A stretch of 64,000 nucleotides of DNA from Mycolicibacterium sphagni (GTDB lineage Bacteria > Actinomycetota > Actinomycetes > Mycobacteriales > Mycobacteriaceae): assembly GCF_013337765.1 (NCBI RefSeq), contig NZ_VBSB01000015.1, positions 1 to 64,000 on the forward strand. The letters run 5' to 3'. The notes under the pieces were generated by a model. It had not been told where the DNA came from, searched no databases, and saw nothing but the letters and a program-made list of their open reading frames with translations. Each line of letters starts with the position of its first letter. Position 1 is the stretch's first letter. Made by a program: the position numbers and the translations under genes. Below, piece by piece: positions 8,904 to 18,179 of this stretch.

Positions 8904-10751
8904 GTGAAATTCTTCTCGCGGCGACGGTTCAATGAAGATCCGGCCGATGACGATGACGATCTGACCGAAGACGACGAGCAGCATTGGTACAAGCGGCGCG
9001 AAGTATTGTGGACCGGCCTCGCCGTGCTCGTCCTTATCGTCGTGTTCGGCGGTTGGTTAGGTTTGCGCGCGCAACAGGCGAAGACAAACCTTGAGCAGGC
9101 GCGCACCAGCGCCCAGCAGGCCAAAGACGCTCTGCTGCAGGGAAATACCGCGGATGCATCACGGTTGGCAGCTGATGCCCAAATCCATGCGCAATCAGCT
9201 CGTGACGCGGCACATTCCCTGCCATGGAATGTTGTGTCCGCTGTGCCGTGGTTAGGCAGCCCGTTCAAGACCGGCCAGCAGATTGCAGACGTCGTGCTCG
9301 GTTTAGCGGCTGACGTACTGAAGCCCACCGCAGATGCCGGCACCACTGTCGCGCCATCTCAACTGCTCGCCAACGGCCGGTTGGACGTCACGGCCCTGCG
9401 CAAGGAAGAGCCCGCGCTGAGCAAGATTGCAGCAGATGCAACTCGACTCAACGACGCCGCAAAGGCGATCCAAGAGCCGGCGTACCTTTCGGTCATCGGC
9501 GAGGCTCGATCACAACTTCAAGAGCAGACCGCCAACATCGCGCACCTACTTCAAAACACGGCGCTCGCCGCTCAGCTAGCACCGTCGATGTTGGGCGCGG
9601 ACGGACCGCGCAGCTATTTCATGGGTTTCCAGACCAATGCCGAGGCTCGCGGTACCGGCGGACTACTCGGTGGTTTCGGGGTTCTTCGATTCGACGACGG
9701 CAAGCCAAGCGTGGACAACCTCGGTCCGAACACGGACTTCAACAAGCCTTTCACGCCGTTTTCGGTCAACCCAGAATTCGACGAGCAGTATGGATTCACC
9801 AATCCCACTACCGACTTCCGCAATACCAACCAGAGTTCGCACTTCCCGTATGCGGCGCAGATCTGGAAGTCATTGTGGGCACAACAGTCAGGGATGAATG
9901 TCGACGGGGTGATCGCGATCGATCCCATCGCCCTGAGCTACATCCTCGGCGCTACTGGGCCGGTCACGATGCCTGACGGCGAGACGATCACCAAAGACAA
10001 CGTAGTCGAGCTCACCGAGTCGACCGTCTACAGCCGTTTCCCCGATCCCAACGATCAGAGCGGACGTAAGCGCTACCTGCAGGCAATTGCGACCGAGGTT
10101 GTCAAGAAGATCACCGTGCCCGTCGAATCGCCGCGCAAGCTCCTCGACGCATTAGGGCGAGCGGTCAGTGAGCGACGCATTTCGGTGTGGAGCTCCTCAC
10201 CAACGGACCAAGCCCTTTTGGAGAAATCCCCCCTCGCTCACGAGATCCCGGATGATTCCGCGCCATACGCCGAAGTCGTCATCAACAATCTTGGCGGCAA
10301 CAAAATGGACTATTACCTCGATCGACAGATCGAGTACGTGGCCGACGGCTGTGACGGTGACAAACGCAAGTCGACCGTGACCATCCGGCTTACCAACACG
10401 CTCAAAGACGCCGCGGGCTTACCCGAGTACGTGGCGGGGCGGCTGGGATTCTTCCCCGAAATCCCGGGCAATGTTCCACCGGGCACGATGCTTACCTCCG
10501 TCCGTCTCCTCACTACCAAAGGTGCTGACGTCCTAAGTGTTCTGGTAAACGGTAAAAGGACCCGCGTATTCGGGTCGACAGAACGCGGACACCCCAGCTT
10601 TGAGTCCCAGGTAGCCATTCCACCGGGTCAGACAGTCGAGTTGATATTCCGCCTGACTGAGCCGACGTCCTCTGGTGAGGCACGTGTTCCGGTCCAGCCG
10701 CTGCGCGGCGGTGTCACACCGAAGGTATCGGTGCCAACATGCACTCGATAG
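8904..10751 (+). CDS. DUF4012-domain membrane-anchored protein
   Basis: The 615-residue protein has an acidic cytoplasmic N-terminus, one transmembrane helix near residues 35-52 (GLAVLVLIVVFGGWLGL) and a helical Gln/Ala-rich stalk (about 53-110). The large outer region carries DUF4012 (GPRSYFMGFQTNAEARGTGGLLGGFGVL and following). The start is GTG. DUF4012 proteins recur in actinobacterial polysaccharide loci, but their function is unknown. It lies 139 bases before the Wzz-kinase gene on the same strand. An envelope role in polymer transfer or anchoring is inference from context. Confidence 0.85.
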   Translation: MKFFSRRRFNEDPADDDDDLTEDDEQHWYKRREVLWTGLAVLVLIVVFGGWLGLRAQQAKTNLEQARTSAQQAKDALLQGNTADASRLAADAQIHAQSARDAAHSLPWNVVSAVPWLGSPFKTGQQIADVVLGLAADVLKPTADAGTTVAPSQLLANGRLDVTALRKEEPALSKIAADATRLNDAAKAIQEPAYLSVIGEARSQLQEQTANIAHLLQNTALAAQLAPSMLGADGPRSYFMGFQTNAEARGTGGLLGGFGVLRFDDGKPSVDNLGPNTDFNKPFTPFSVNPEFDEQYGFTNPTTDFRNTNQSSHFPYAAQIWKSLWAQQSGMNVDGVIAIDPIALSYILGATGPVTMPDGETITKDNVVELTESTVYSRFPDPNDQSGRKRYLQAIATEVVKKITVPVESPRKLLDALGRAVSERRISVWSSSPTDQALLEKSPLAHEIPDDSAPYAEVVINNLGGNKMDYYLDRQIEYVADGCDGDKRKSTVTIRLTNTLKDAAGLPEYVAGRLGFFPEIPGNVPPGTMLTSVRLLTTKGADVLSVLVNGKRTRVFGSTERGHPSFESQVAIPPGQTVELIFRLTEPTSSGEARVPVQPLRGGVTPKVSVPTCTR

Positions 10752-10890
10752 CGCGCATTGTCGCAGTTCTGAAATGTCGAAATTAGGCCCGCGCTGAGCT
10801 GCACGCGGCTCGCCTGAACCCGGGAATGCACAGCGGTATGCTTCCCGACAAGGGGCGATGAAGTATCGATACAGGGGGTAAGGGGTCGCT

Positions 10891-12324
10891 TTGAATCTTC
10901 GGGACTTCGCAAAACTACTGCGCGCTCGTTGGATCACCGTGTGTGTAACGGCGCTTGTCGTGGTCTTGGGAGCTGTCGTATACACGTTGCTCACCACTCC
11001 GCTCTACCAGGCCTCGACAAGGCTCTTTGTATCGACAAACTCGGGTGCATCGGTGTCAGATCTTTATCAGGGAAACCTGTTTTCCCAACAACGCGTGCTC
11101 TCCTATGCGGAGTTGTTGAGAGGCGAGACGGTAGCGCAGCGCACCATCGACAAGCTCGGCCTTGACGTGAGCGCGACCGCGCTCCAGGCAAGGATCAAGG
11201 CGTCTGTCAAACCCGACACCGTTCTCATAGATGTACAGGTGCTTGACGAGTCTCCTGTTCGAGCGCGCGATGTCGCGAACACATTGTCTGACGAGTTCGT
11301 CGCTTTGGTGAATGAACTTGAGACGCCGACCGCCGGCGTGCGTCCCGACGCACGTGTTGTCGTCGAGCAACGCGCTTCGATCCCCACCGAACCAGTGGTG
11401 CCGAATCCCGTTCGCAATATCGCGATTGGACTCGGCCTGGGTGCACTGCTGGGTGTTGGTCTTGCGGTTCTTCGTGATCTGCTCGACAACACCATCAAGA
11501 GCCAAGAGGATCTTGAGGAAGTCACTGGTTCCAGTGTCGTGGGCTACATTCCCCTCGACAAGGAAATCCGCAAGTCGCCGGCCGTGGCTTTCGTTTCGGA
11601 CAACTCGGGAACGGCAGAGGCGTTCCGGAAACTCCGGACGAATCTGCAGTTCCTTGCGGTGGACAACCCGCCCCGAGTGATTGTCTTAACCAGCTCGTCG
11701 CCTGCAGAGGGCAAATCGACCACCGCGATTAATATCGCTCTAGCACTGGCTGAAGCTGACCACGAAGTAGTTCTCGTGGACGGCGATATGCGACGCCCAA
11801 GCCTGGCCAAGTATCTCGATTTGGTCGGCGAAGTCGGGTTCAGCACGGTGCTTAGTGGCGCAGCATCTTTGACGGAGGTCTTGCAACCGACAAAGTTCCC
11901 GCGGTTGTCTGTCCTCGCGGCGGGCCCCATCCCACCCAATCCCAGTGAACTCCTCGGCTCGTTGGCTGCGCAGAAGGTACTGAGCGAGCTTCGAGCCAAG
12001 TTCGACTTCGTCATCGTCGATTCGTCTCCGCTGCTCGCGGTGACCGACGGTGCGGTCCTCGCGGCCGGTGCCGACGGGGCTCTCATTGCAGCGCGGTTCG
12101 GAAAGACAAAACGTGACCAGCTCGCTCACGCGATCGGCAATCTCAACCACGTTGGCGCGTCAGTCCTTGGAGCCGTAATGACCATGATGCCGACGCGCGG
12201 AAGCGGCTCGTACAGCTACAACTACTATTACGGCAAGGCGCATGACGATCAGCAGCCCAAAGAGGGTGTGCGCCAAGAGGCTTCGGCGCGTCATGTCAAG
12301 ACCAAGCGAGCTTCTGACGATTAG
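10891..12324 (+). CDS. Wzz-type chain-length regulator fused to BY-kinase
   Basis: The 477-residue protein has transmembrane helices at about residues 14-34 and 176-193 that flank a Wzz-like periplasmic region. A cytoplasmic bacterial tyrosine kinase domain follows, with Walker A (SSSPAEGKST, 268-277), Walker A' (VLVDGDMRRP, 295-304) and Walker B (VIVD, 374-377). The tail near 439-447 has five tyrosines in YSYNYYY, the expected autophosphorylation cluster. The start is TTG, preceded by an AGGGGGTAAGGGG purine run. Such proteins set polymer length in Wzx/Wzy systems. The matching tyrosine phosphatase is encoded at 36.8 kb. Confidence 0.93.
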   Translation: MNLRDFAKLLRARWITVCVTALVVVLGAVVYTLLTTPLYQASTRLFVSTNSGASVSDLYQGNLFSQQRVLSYAELLRGETVAQRTIDKLGLDVSATALQARIKASVKPDTVLIDVQVLDESPVRARDVANTLSDEFVALVNELETPTAGVRPDARVVVEQRASIPTEPVVPNPVRNIAIGLGLGALLGVGLAVLRDLLDNTIKSQEDLEEVTGSSVVGYIPLDKEIRKSPAVAFVSDNSGTAEAFRKLRTNLQFLAVDNPPRVIVLTSSSPAEGKSTTAINIALALAEADHEVVLVDGDMRRPSLAKYLDLVGEVGFSTVLSGAASLTEVLQPTKFPRLSVLAAGPIPPNPSELLGSLAAQKVLSELRAKFDFVIVDSSPLLAVTDGAVLAAGADGALIAARFGKTKRDQLAHAIGNLNHVGASVLGAVMTMMPTRGSGSYSYNYYYGKAHDDQQPKEGVRQEASARHVKTKRASDD

Positions 12325-12447
12325 CTGTTTCTTGATTGCCGATTCCGAAACGAGTTGCTGGGGCTGGAAGCCTCACCCGCGATGATTTCGGCAAATACGC
12401 TGGCGGCCAACGTTCGTGGTGGCCCATTCGGGCCCTGGTGCGGGTGA

Positions 12448-14025
12448 TCACCACGCGCTAAGGGAGGCACGCTTCCAAGTGTTTGCGGCCGTACAGACGT
12501 ACAAATATGACGAGTCCGCGGCCCACTGGCCCACCGCGCCGGCAGACGATGCAGTAGCGGGAGCCGGAACTCTGGCACCCACGGGATTGCCAGCGATACT
12601 TAAACCAGCGGCTGCATCGAACGATCCATCAGTCCCGAGGGTTCCCGCGCCAGTTCGGTGGATGGCAACGTCGGGGGCCGCATTGCCCGGCCCCCAGGTG
12701 ATTCTGCCATCGGCATGAACGGAGATGCGCGCCGCAGTGTCCCCATTCACCGAGCTGGCGACGGCGACATCGCCGCTGGAGTTCATATGGGCGTCGACAG
12801 CCGTACCCGGCCCGGTGTACATGATGTTGGTGCCGAGATTGATTTCTGTGCCCGGCTGGGTGTTGATGATCCGAGTGGCCGACTGATAGCGGCCCATGTT
12901 GTCTACGTTGCTGGTGAGTACCTTGACATTGCTGGCGTCGGAAAGGTTGAGGTTTTCGACGAAAACTCCGGACATGTCAACTATGCCGGGAAGGGTGCCC
13001 GCTGAGAGCGTGTCCGCGGCGATTCTTGGCGACGGCGTGGTGTCCTTGATGCCGAACCAATGTCCGCCGACTGCGGAAACATTGGTGAGATTCCCCGCGC
13101 CGCCGAAGAAGTGACCGTCACCGTAGGTGTTCTCTATGTGTGTCCCAAAGATGGCAACTCCCATTGCGGAGATGCCGCTCATGATGTCGAAGTTGTTGTG
13201 CGTCGACGGATTTGCATAGAGGTACCCGTTGTGTATCGACAATGAGTTCCACCCCGGACCGTCGAATATGACGCCGATGTTGTAGCCGTCTCGAATTGTG
13301 GCGACCTGTGCGGAAATTTGAATCGGCAACGCAAAGTTGCAGTTATTTAATGCGATGGCCCCACCGGATGCATGGAAGCGCCCGGCGACCGCCTCCCCAG
13401 GCGTATCAGCGTGTTTGGCGACGCTGCAGTGGCTGAACTTTGCGTCGTTGTTGTTGTCGCCAATCCACCCGATGCTCTGGTAGCTCTTGATGTACAGGTC
13501 GTGAAACACGTGCCGCAAGGAGGGCCCGATGGTGGGGTAGGACGAATCAAGGCAGGTTTTTGAAATCCCAGCCCCGTCCAGGGTTAGACCGGAGATGCAC
13601 TTGGCGGCGGCGGTACCGTGGGGACCGTCAGTGAGGGTGAGCAGCGTCTTACTTCCGGTCCGTGCCTTGATAGTGGTGTTCGGGTACCCGTCGCCAATCC
13701 ATGGGACATTCGAACCATCGGCGATGTCATCGGTGAGATAGGTGCCTGGTCGAAAAAATAGCGGTTGATTGGCGGCTTGAGCTGCGGCGAGCGCAGCCGC
13801 GAGCGCGGCGCTGTCGTTGGCGACACCGTCACCCACGGCGCCGAATGCCGGGTCTCTGACATCAACGAATGGCTTGCCCACAATCGATCCCCATACGGCA
13901 GACGGCACCACCAGCGGATCTGCGGACGTCGGGGCTGCAGGGCGTCCGAGAACAGTTGCCCCGAAAGCGACGCCGGCACCGACCAAGGTGGTTCGCGCCG
14001 CGATGCGCCGGCTCATTTCTGTCAT
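12448..14025 (-). CDS. Exported beta-helix protein, pectate-lyase-3 type
   Basis: The 525-residue protein has a twin-arginine-like leader (SRRIAARTTLVGAGVAFGATV). The Pectate_lyase_3 signature FGAVGDGVANDSAAL lies near residues 62-76, followed by the irregular repeats of a right-handed beta-helix. Such proteins cleave, epimerise or bind polysaccharides; the catalytic residues cannot be assigned by eye. The last 32 residues (SAGAVGQWA...YLYVCTAANTWKR) resemble the C-terminal module of phage tail fibres. It is convergent with the Wzz-kinase gene. A role in trimming or modifying the exported glycan is inference. Confidence 0.82.
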   Translation of the reverse strand: MTEMSRRIAARTTLVGAGVAFGATVLGRPAAPTSADPLVVPSAVWGSIVGKPFVDVRDPAFGAVGDGVANDSAALAAALAAAQAANQPLFFRPGTYLTDDIADGSNVPWIGDGYPNTTIKARTGSKTLLTLTDGPHGTAAAKCISGLTLDGAGISKTCLDSSYPTIGPSLRHVFHDLYIKSYQSIGWIGDNNNDAKFSHCSVAKHADTPGEAVAGRFHASGGAIALNNCNFALPIQISAQVATIRDGYNIGVIFDGPGWNSLSIHNGYLYANPSTHNNFDIMSGISAMGVAIFGTHIENTYGDGHFFGGAGNLTNVSAVGGHWFGIKDTTPSPRIAADTLSAGTLPGIVDMSGVFVENLNLSDASNVKVLTSNVDNMGRYQSATRIINTQPGTEINLGTNIMYTGPGTAVDAHMNSSGDVAVASSVNGDTAARISVHADGRITWGPGNAAPDVAIHRTGAGTLGTDGSFDAAAGLSIAGNPVGARVPAPATASSAGAVGQWAADSSYLYVCTAANTWKRASLSAW

Positions 14026-14681
14026 TGTGCTTCCCCCTCGTCGGCTGGGTCAGCGCCCGACCCGCCGCTCACTCGTGCTGACGGTGGTTCGCCCTCGGCA
14101 TGATTTTGCTAGGCAAGGTATCTCTGTGGGCAAACCGCACAATCCCCGAACAACGCGCCGACGAGTTGGCCGAGAATCCACTCAGCTTCACAGAGTAAGC
14201 TTCGACGGCCCGATCGTCCGCACTCGCAGCTAAAGATTCAGAGTCGGCAGGGTGTTCACTTTGACACAAGCCGGCCCGCGGCAGCACTGCACAACGCGAC
14301 CGGCCGGGCACATCACAGCTGATATGTAGGCATCGTCTGTCAAGCGGCAGGTGAAAGCCGCCCCGGTTTGGTGCCGGGGCGGCTTTCGTTTGATCGGGTT
14401 AGTCGGCGTCGTGGCGGTCGTTGGCCAACGACGGCGGTGTCAGACTGATATGCGCGGGTTGGGTACCGCAAGACGATGGTTCGGCGGGAACGCTAGGCCC
14501 GCTCGACTCGACCCGTCTCCTCTTCGACGGCAACCGTTGAAACTCACCGGAGGCCTGCTGAGCTGCAACTGTGGCTCTACCGATGCGAGTGTTCACCCGA
14601 CGCCGGCAACCCACGTCCGATTGCAGCCCGAGGCCGTCGGCATCCAGTCGCCCCCAAACCGTCTAGGGCCGTGGCCTCCGC
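14026..14681. other. Intergenic stretch between the beta-helix and Cys-repeat genes
   Basis: I see no convincing gene over these 656 bases. A 71-codon minus-strand frame (14399-14614, GTG start) ends 12 bases before a strong hairpin at 14354-14390. That position would suit a real gene end, but the composition is Arg/Ser-rich and no motif is visible. The part next to 14025 should hold the promoter of the beta-helix gene. Confidence 0.4.
14354..14390. terminator. Strong symmetrical hairpin terminator
   Basis: AAAGCCGCCCCGG pairs perfectly with CCGGGGCGGCTTT around a seven-base loop and is followed by CGTTTG. It probably ends the minus-strand transcript of the Cys-repeat gene, about 300 bases after that stop codon. 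Confidence 0.75.
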
Positions 14682-15815
14682 TCAGATATGAACGAGGGTC
14701 GCTGACTTTTCCGGAGACGGACCATTGCCGGGAACAAGCCGACCCGCTGGAGCCGCGACTTGACGGTTCGCTGCAGCGCACGCCTCGGGGCGCAATGAAC
14801 AAAAAGTTGCGCAATCCGAATTGCCTGCCTGCGCCGGATCCGCACAGTATTGGGCGGTCTTCACATCGGTGACAGCGGCTTCTTTCGCGGCTTGCTTACA
14901 TATTGCGGCGCGCAATGAACAGAACTTACTGCAGTCCGCATTGCCCGTCTGCGCGGGAGCCGCACAGTACTCGGCAGTCTTTATGTCAGCAGCCTCGACA
15001 TTTTTCGCGCCCTGTGCACATATTGCGGCGCGCAATGAACAGAACTTACTGCAGTCCGCATTGCCTGCCTGCCCTGGATCCGCACAATACTCGGCAGTCT
15101 TCAGGTCAGCAGCCTCGACATTTTTCGCACCCTGTTCGCAGGCCGCTGCGCGTGTGGAACAAAACTTACTGCAATCCGCATTGCCCGCTTGATCGGGAGC
15201 GGCGCAAGATTCTGCGGTCTTTACGTCCTGCGCAAACACCACTTTGGCGCCCTGCTTACATGTCTCGGCGCGCAACTCGCAGAATTTGTTGCAGTCGGCA
15301 CTTCCCGCCTGCGCCGGATCCGCACAGTATTCGGCGGTCTTCAGGTCAGCAGCCTCGACATTTTTCTCGCCACGTTGACAGAGCATGGCGCGCGTCTCGC
15401 AAAACGTGGCGCAATTCTCGTTGCCCTGTTGGTCGGCGCCCGCACAGTATTCCGCGGTCTGCAATTCCTTTTGCGCGACCTTTCCTTCGGTGCTGGCGGC
15501 CGAGTTACCCGGTACTCCGGGGGCAGCGAGCGGAGCGTTGCAGTTGAGGTAGAGGAGAATCTGGCCGCCGCGGGACCTCCCGCTGGCATCCTTGTTGGGG
15601 CCAATTACCGAGCGCGTGACGATGCAGTCATTTGTCGCGAGCTGATCGCCGACGACACTGGCGATAACTGCCTTGTTGCCGGCGTTCGTGATCCCCTCGG
15701 CGGCCTTTTCATATGTCTGACCGGCGTAGTAGTCGGCAGCAGAGACTCCCCCGCCTGTCACCAGCAAGCCCAATGCGACAACTACGACCGCGACTAGACG
15801 AAAGATGGCAGTCAT
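14682..15815 (-). CDS. Secreted protein with six 40-residue four-cysteine repeats
   Basis: The predicted 377-residue protein starts at the ATG at 15815, which follows a GGGGGG site. It has a signal peptide ending near GGGVSAADYY (residue 27). A mycobacterial-type N-terminal module (YAGQTYEKAAEGI, VVGDQLATNDC, LNCNA) spans about residues 28-95. Residues 118-357 are six exact-length 40-residue repeats, each with four cysteines spaced C-x10-C-x3-C-x6-C, beginning (L/V/I)(K/Q)TA(E/Q)(Y/S)C. The array carries 24 cysteines, which suggests disulfide-knotted modules outside the cell. I know of no function for the repeat. It could be an envelope or adhesive protein of the polysaccharide locus. Confidence 0.82.
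   Translation of the reverse strand: MTAIFRLVAVVVVALGLLVTGGGVSAADYYAGQTYEKAAEGITNAGNKAVIASVVGDQLATNDCIVTRSVIGPNKDASGRSRGGQILLYLNCNAPLAAPGVPGNSAASTEGKVAQKELQTAEYCAGADQQGNENCATFCETRAMLCQRGEKNVEAADLKTAEYCADPAQAGSADCNKFCELRAETCKQGAKVVFAQDVKTAESCAAPDQAGNADCSKFCSTRAAACEQGAKNVEAADLKTAEYCADPGQAGNADCSKFCSLRAAICAQGAKNVEAADIKTAEYCAAPAQTGNADCSKFCSLRAAICKQAAKEAAVTDVKTAQYCADPAQAGNSDCATFCSLRPEACAAANRQVAAPAGRLVPGNGPSPEKSATLVHI
14745..15464 (-). repeat. Six tandem 120-bp coding repeats
   Basis: Six in-frame 120-bp units encode the four-cysteine modules. Neighbouring central units are close to identical over long runs, while the first and last are more diverged, which points to expansion and contraction by unequal crossing-over. 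There are no spacers, so this is not a CRISPR array. Confidence 0.93.
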
Positions 15816-16458
15816 CCAGCCCCCCTGGTTTCGAATCTCGTTCCCCCTGCGCGCACGCAGCAACTGCGACTCTAGTGTCCGCGATGATACCGCACTGCGC
15901 TGACGAGCCGCATCGGACCTGGCTATGAGTTCGCCGACCGACAACCCTGCATCGGCTGTGCATAACGCATCTGCCATCGACCGGAACGGTCGGTATTCGC
16001 GTCGTCGGTGGCATTGGTGTCCATGACGGAGGGGTCGCGGCCACCGTGTCCGATGCACCAGGATTGGCCCCGCGATGGGTCTCGGGCACCGGCAGAACGT
16101 CGGGGAAGCCTGCGAAACTCGCTGACGGTCAACGTGATCAGGTCCACCAACAGGTGTGGCCCGCATTCCAAGGCACAGATAACAGCACCTTGAGCATCGT
16201 GTTAGCGATGTTCATCGACGCGAGGGGCCGGTCCTGCGGCAGGTGTCGATCCAGCTCGAACGAACGTTGTGGACTGGATCTGTTCCTCGATGCAGAATAA
16301 GTTTGCCCGACCACGGTGACAAGGCCGCAAACGGGTTACCGCTGCAGGGCAGAGCATAGGTAAGCGCACTCGCGTGCTGACCTATAACGCGGATCAGCAA
16401 ACAGCCTCCTGAGGCCGGCGGTCGCAACCTGATCCAAAACGAGACCCTGTGTCACGAA
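15816..16458. other. Intergenic stretch upstream of the Cys-repeat gene
   Basis: I see no supportable gene in these 643 bases; short frames on both strands lack motifs and ribosome-binding sites. The part near 15830-15900 should contain the minus-strand promoter of the Cys-repeat gene. The stretch separates that gene from the AGE/gmhB pair, so they are probably separate transcripts. Confidence 0.5.
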
Positions 16459-17016
16459 CTACCGATCAGTGTGAGGCGCGCCAGGCTTTGCGTTCGCGAC
16501 GATCCCCCGAACCAAGTCGAGCAGGCCGGAGCCGGTGAACAGGTGCGAGGCGACGGAGGCCCCTACTGCTGCCGCGCAGTCCCTCGGTTTGTCGCCGATT
16601 AGAAAGCTGCTTGTTGGGTCGATGTTGAGCTCGCGAATTGCTCGGAACAACATGCCCGGCTGCGGCTTTCGGCATGTGCAATCGCGGCGGTAGGCTGGCA
16701 ACGCCGCATCGGGATGATGCGGGCAGAAGTACACGGCGTCTATGTGTGCTCCTGATTCACGCAGGTCCTCGTCAATCCAGCGATGAAGAGCGCGGAACTC
16801 CGACTCTGTGAAGTAGCCCCGCGCGATGCCCGACTGGTTTGTGACGACGACAGTGACATAGCCGGCTTCGTTGAGATAGCGGATAGCTTCCCGTGCACCG
16901 TCTACCCATTCGAAATCCTGCGGTTTGACGACGAAGCCGTGATCGACGTTGAGCACGCCGTCTCGATCTAGGAAAGCTGCACCACGGAGCTTTTGCGACT
17001 TCACATCCGATGCCAT
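16459..17016 (-). CDS. gmhB: D-glycero-D-manno-heptose 1,7-bisphosphate 7-phosphatase
   Basis: The 185-residue HAD-superfamily phosphatase has motif I FLDRDGVLN (near residues 15-23), motif II VVVTNQSGIARG, and the GmhB zinc-site cysteines and histidines FCPHHP ... CTCRKP. The late motif IGDKPRDCAAA follows. GmhB removes the 7-phosphate from heptose bisphosphate between the two steps catalysed by HldE. The ATG overlaps the TAA of the upstream AGE-family gene by one base (TAATG), so the two proteins are made together. Histidinol phosphatase-type HADs are the alternative, but the zinc site and the hldE neighbour favour GmhB. Confidence 0.88.
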   Translation of the reverse strand: MASDVKSQKLRGAAFLDRDGVLNVDHGFVVKPQDFEWVDGAREAIRYLNEAGYVTVVVTNQSGIARGYFTESEFRALHRWIDEDLRESGAHIDAVYFCPHHPDAALPAYRRDCTCRKPQPGMLFRAIRELNIDPTSSFLIGDKPRDCAAAVGASVASHLFTGSGLLDLVRGIVANAKPGAPHTDR

Positions 17017-18179
17017 TAGGTCGGAAGTGCCCGCGCGAGAGGCGATTTCGCGCCCGACTGCCAACGCAATAGTTCTGTGCCTGCGAGCATGATGTGATAA
17101 AGCGTGCTCGCAGGCATTCTACGGCGCGATGGAGTGCCGTCCTCCGCGAGCTCCTCGAACCAGAGCGGTGCCTCGCGCAGGAAAAAGTGCTCGTGAAGAT
17201 CAGAGACGGTGGCGGCGATCGCGGGGTCGAAATCTCGCGCGGAGTTCTCGGCGCGGACAACATGAGCTTTGAGTTGTTCGGTTATCGCCCACAACTTCAC
17301 AGAGGCCCGCAACTTGACGCCGCGCGTGTTGACCTGCTCGACGGGGCGCCCGTGCGCATCGAGCCCGTGACTCGTGGCGAAATCGAAGAGCTGCGATGCG
17401 AGCGGATGGATCGGCTCGCTAGTCAAGCGGGCATACTCGTGCAACAGCCAGACCCATTCGTACTGGTGTCCCGGCTCGACGATCTCGCCGAGGGCTCCGT
17501 CTGCGGGGGACCACGGGTCGTCGAAGTATTCGCGGAGCGCTCCTGTGCTCGTCACGAAGCGCCGCTCAAGCAGATCGACGATCATCGCTGAACGCAAGCG
17601 GAAGATCTCATCCCCAGTCACCTCGTAGAGGGCTAAGAATGCTTCGAGTAGATGCATGTGGGGATTCTGGCGGCGCGGCAGTCGCGCGCTCGGTTCTTCC
17701 AGGTAGCCGCCATGGTGACTTGCCATGTGGGCATCGAGAAAGACCAGCGTGCGGTAGGCGTATTCCAGTGTCTTCGACTCGCGGTCAATCGCATAGGCCC
17801 ACGCGCACGCCAACAGGCCGAACGCCTGGTCGTAACTCTCCCGCACCACGTCACTGGGGAGGCCTGTTGGGTCGAGTTTGTGGACGAAACCGCCGTCGGC
17901 GTGCCACGCGGCAGCAGCCGCACGATGAAATAACGCACAAGGCAGGTCCGGCATGCCGAAACCCATGATTGCTGCCCTAGCGAATACATAGACCTGCCGG
18001 AACTGGACGAGCGACCTGCGGTAGCCAAGTTCCTTGGGCTTGGCATCGAAGCCGAATTCCTCGTGCGCGAAACCGTGGCAATCGATGCCCCGCTCGGTCC
18101 AAAACGGAATGGCCCAATCGAACAGCCACCGTCCGACCGTCTCGCACTCTGCCCGGTGGGATGCGTTTGCTGGCATCAT
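17016..18179 (-). CDS. AGE-family sugar (phosphate) isomerase/epimerase
   Basis: The 387-residue protein of the N-acylglucosamine 2-epimerase superfamily ((alpha/alpha)6 barrel) shows RQNPHMHLLEAFLALYE near the middle and PGHQYEWVWLLHEY further on. Both match the histidine/glutamate motifs of mannose isomerase and mannose-6-phosphate isomerase members. The ATG at 18179 (a second ATG follows at once) is preferred over a TTG six codons earlier. It is coupled to gmhB by a one-base overlap. Because no GmhA is encoded nearby, this aldose-ketose isomerase could make heptose 7-phosphate from sedoheptulose 7-phosphate; that is a hypothesis. Confidence 0.83.
   Translation of the reverse strand: MMPANASHRAECETVGRWLFDWAIPFWTERGIDCHGFAHEEFGFDAKPKELGYRRSLVQFRQVYVFARAAIMGFGMPDLPCALFHRAAAAAWHADGGFVHKLDPTGLPSDVVRESYDQAFGLLACAWAYAIDRESKTLEYAYRTLVFLDAHMASHHGGYLEEPSARLPRRQNPHMHLLEAFLALYEVTGDEIFRLRSAMIVDLLERRFVTSTGALREYFDDPWSPADGALGEIVEPGHQYEWVWLLHEYARLTSEPIHPLASQLFDFATSHGLDAHGRPVEQVNTRGVKLRASVKLWAITEQLKAHVVRAENSARDFDPAIAATVSDLHEHFFLREAPLWFEELAEDGTPSRRRMPASTLYHIMLAGTELLRWQSGAKSPLARALPT

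Noticed and set aside
14069..14311. Minus-strand 80-codon frame upstream of the beta-helix gene
   Set aside because: No motif, no convincing ribosome-binding site, and it occupies the likely promoter region.
14745..15464. Possible CRISPR array because of regular 120-bp repeats
   Set aside because: There are no unique spacers; the repeats are contiguous, in frame and encode conserved cysteines.
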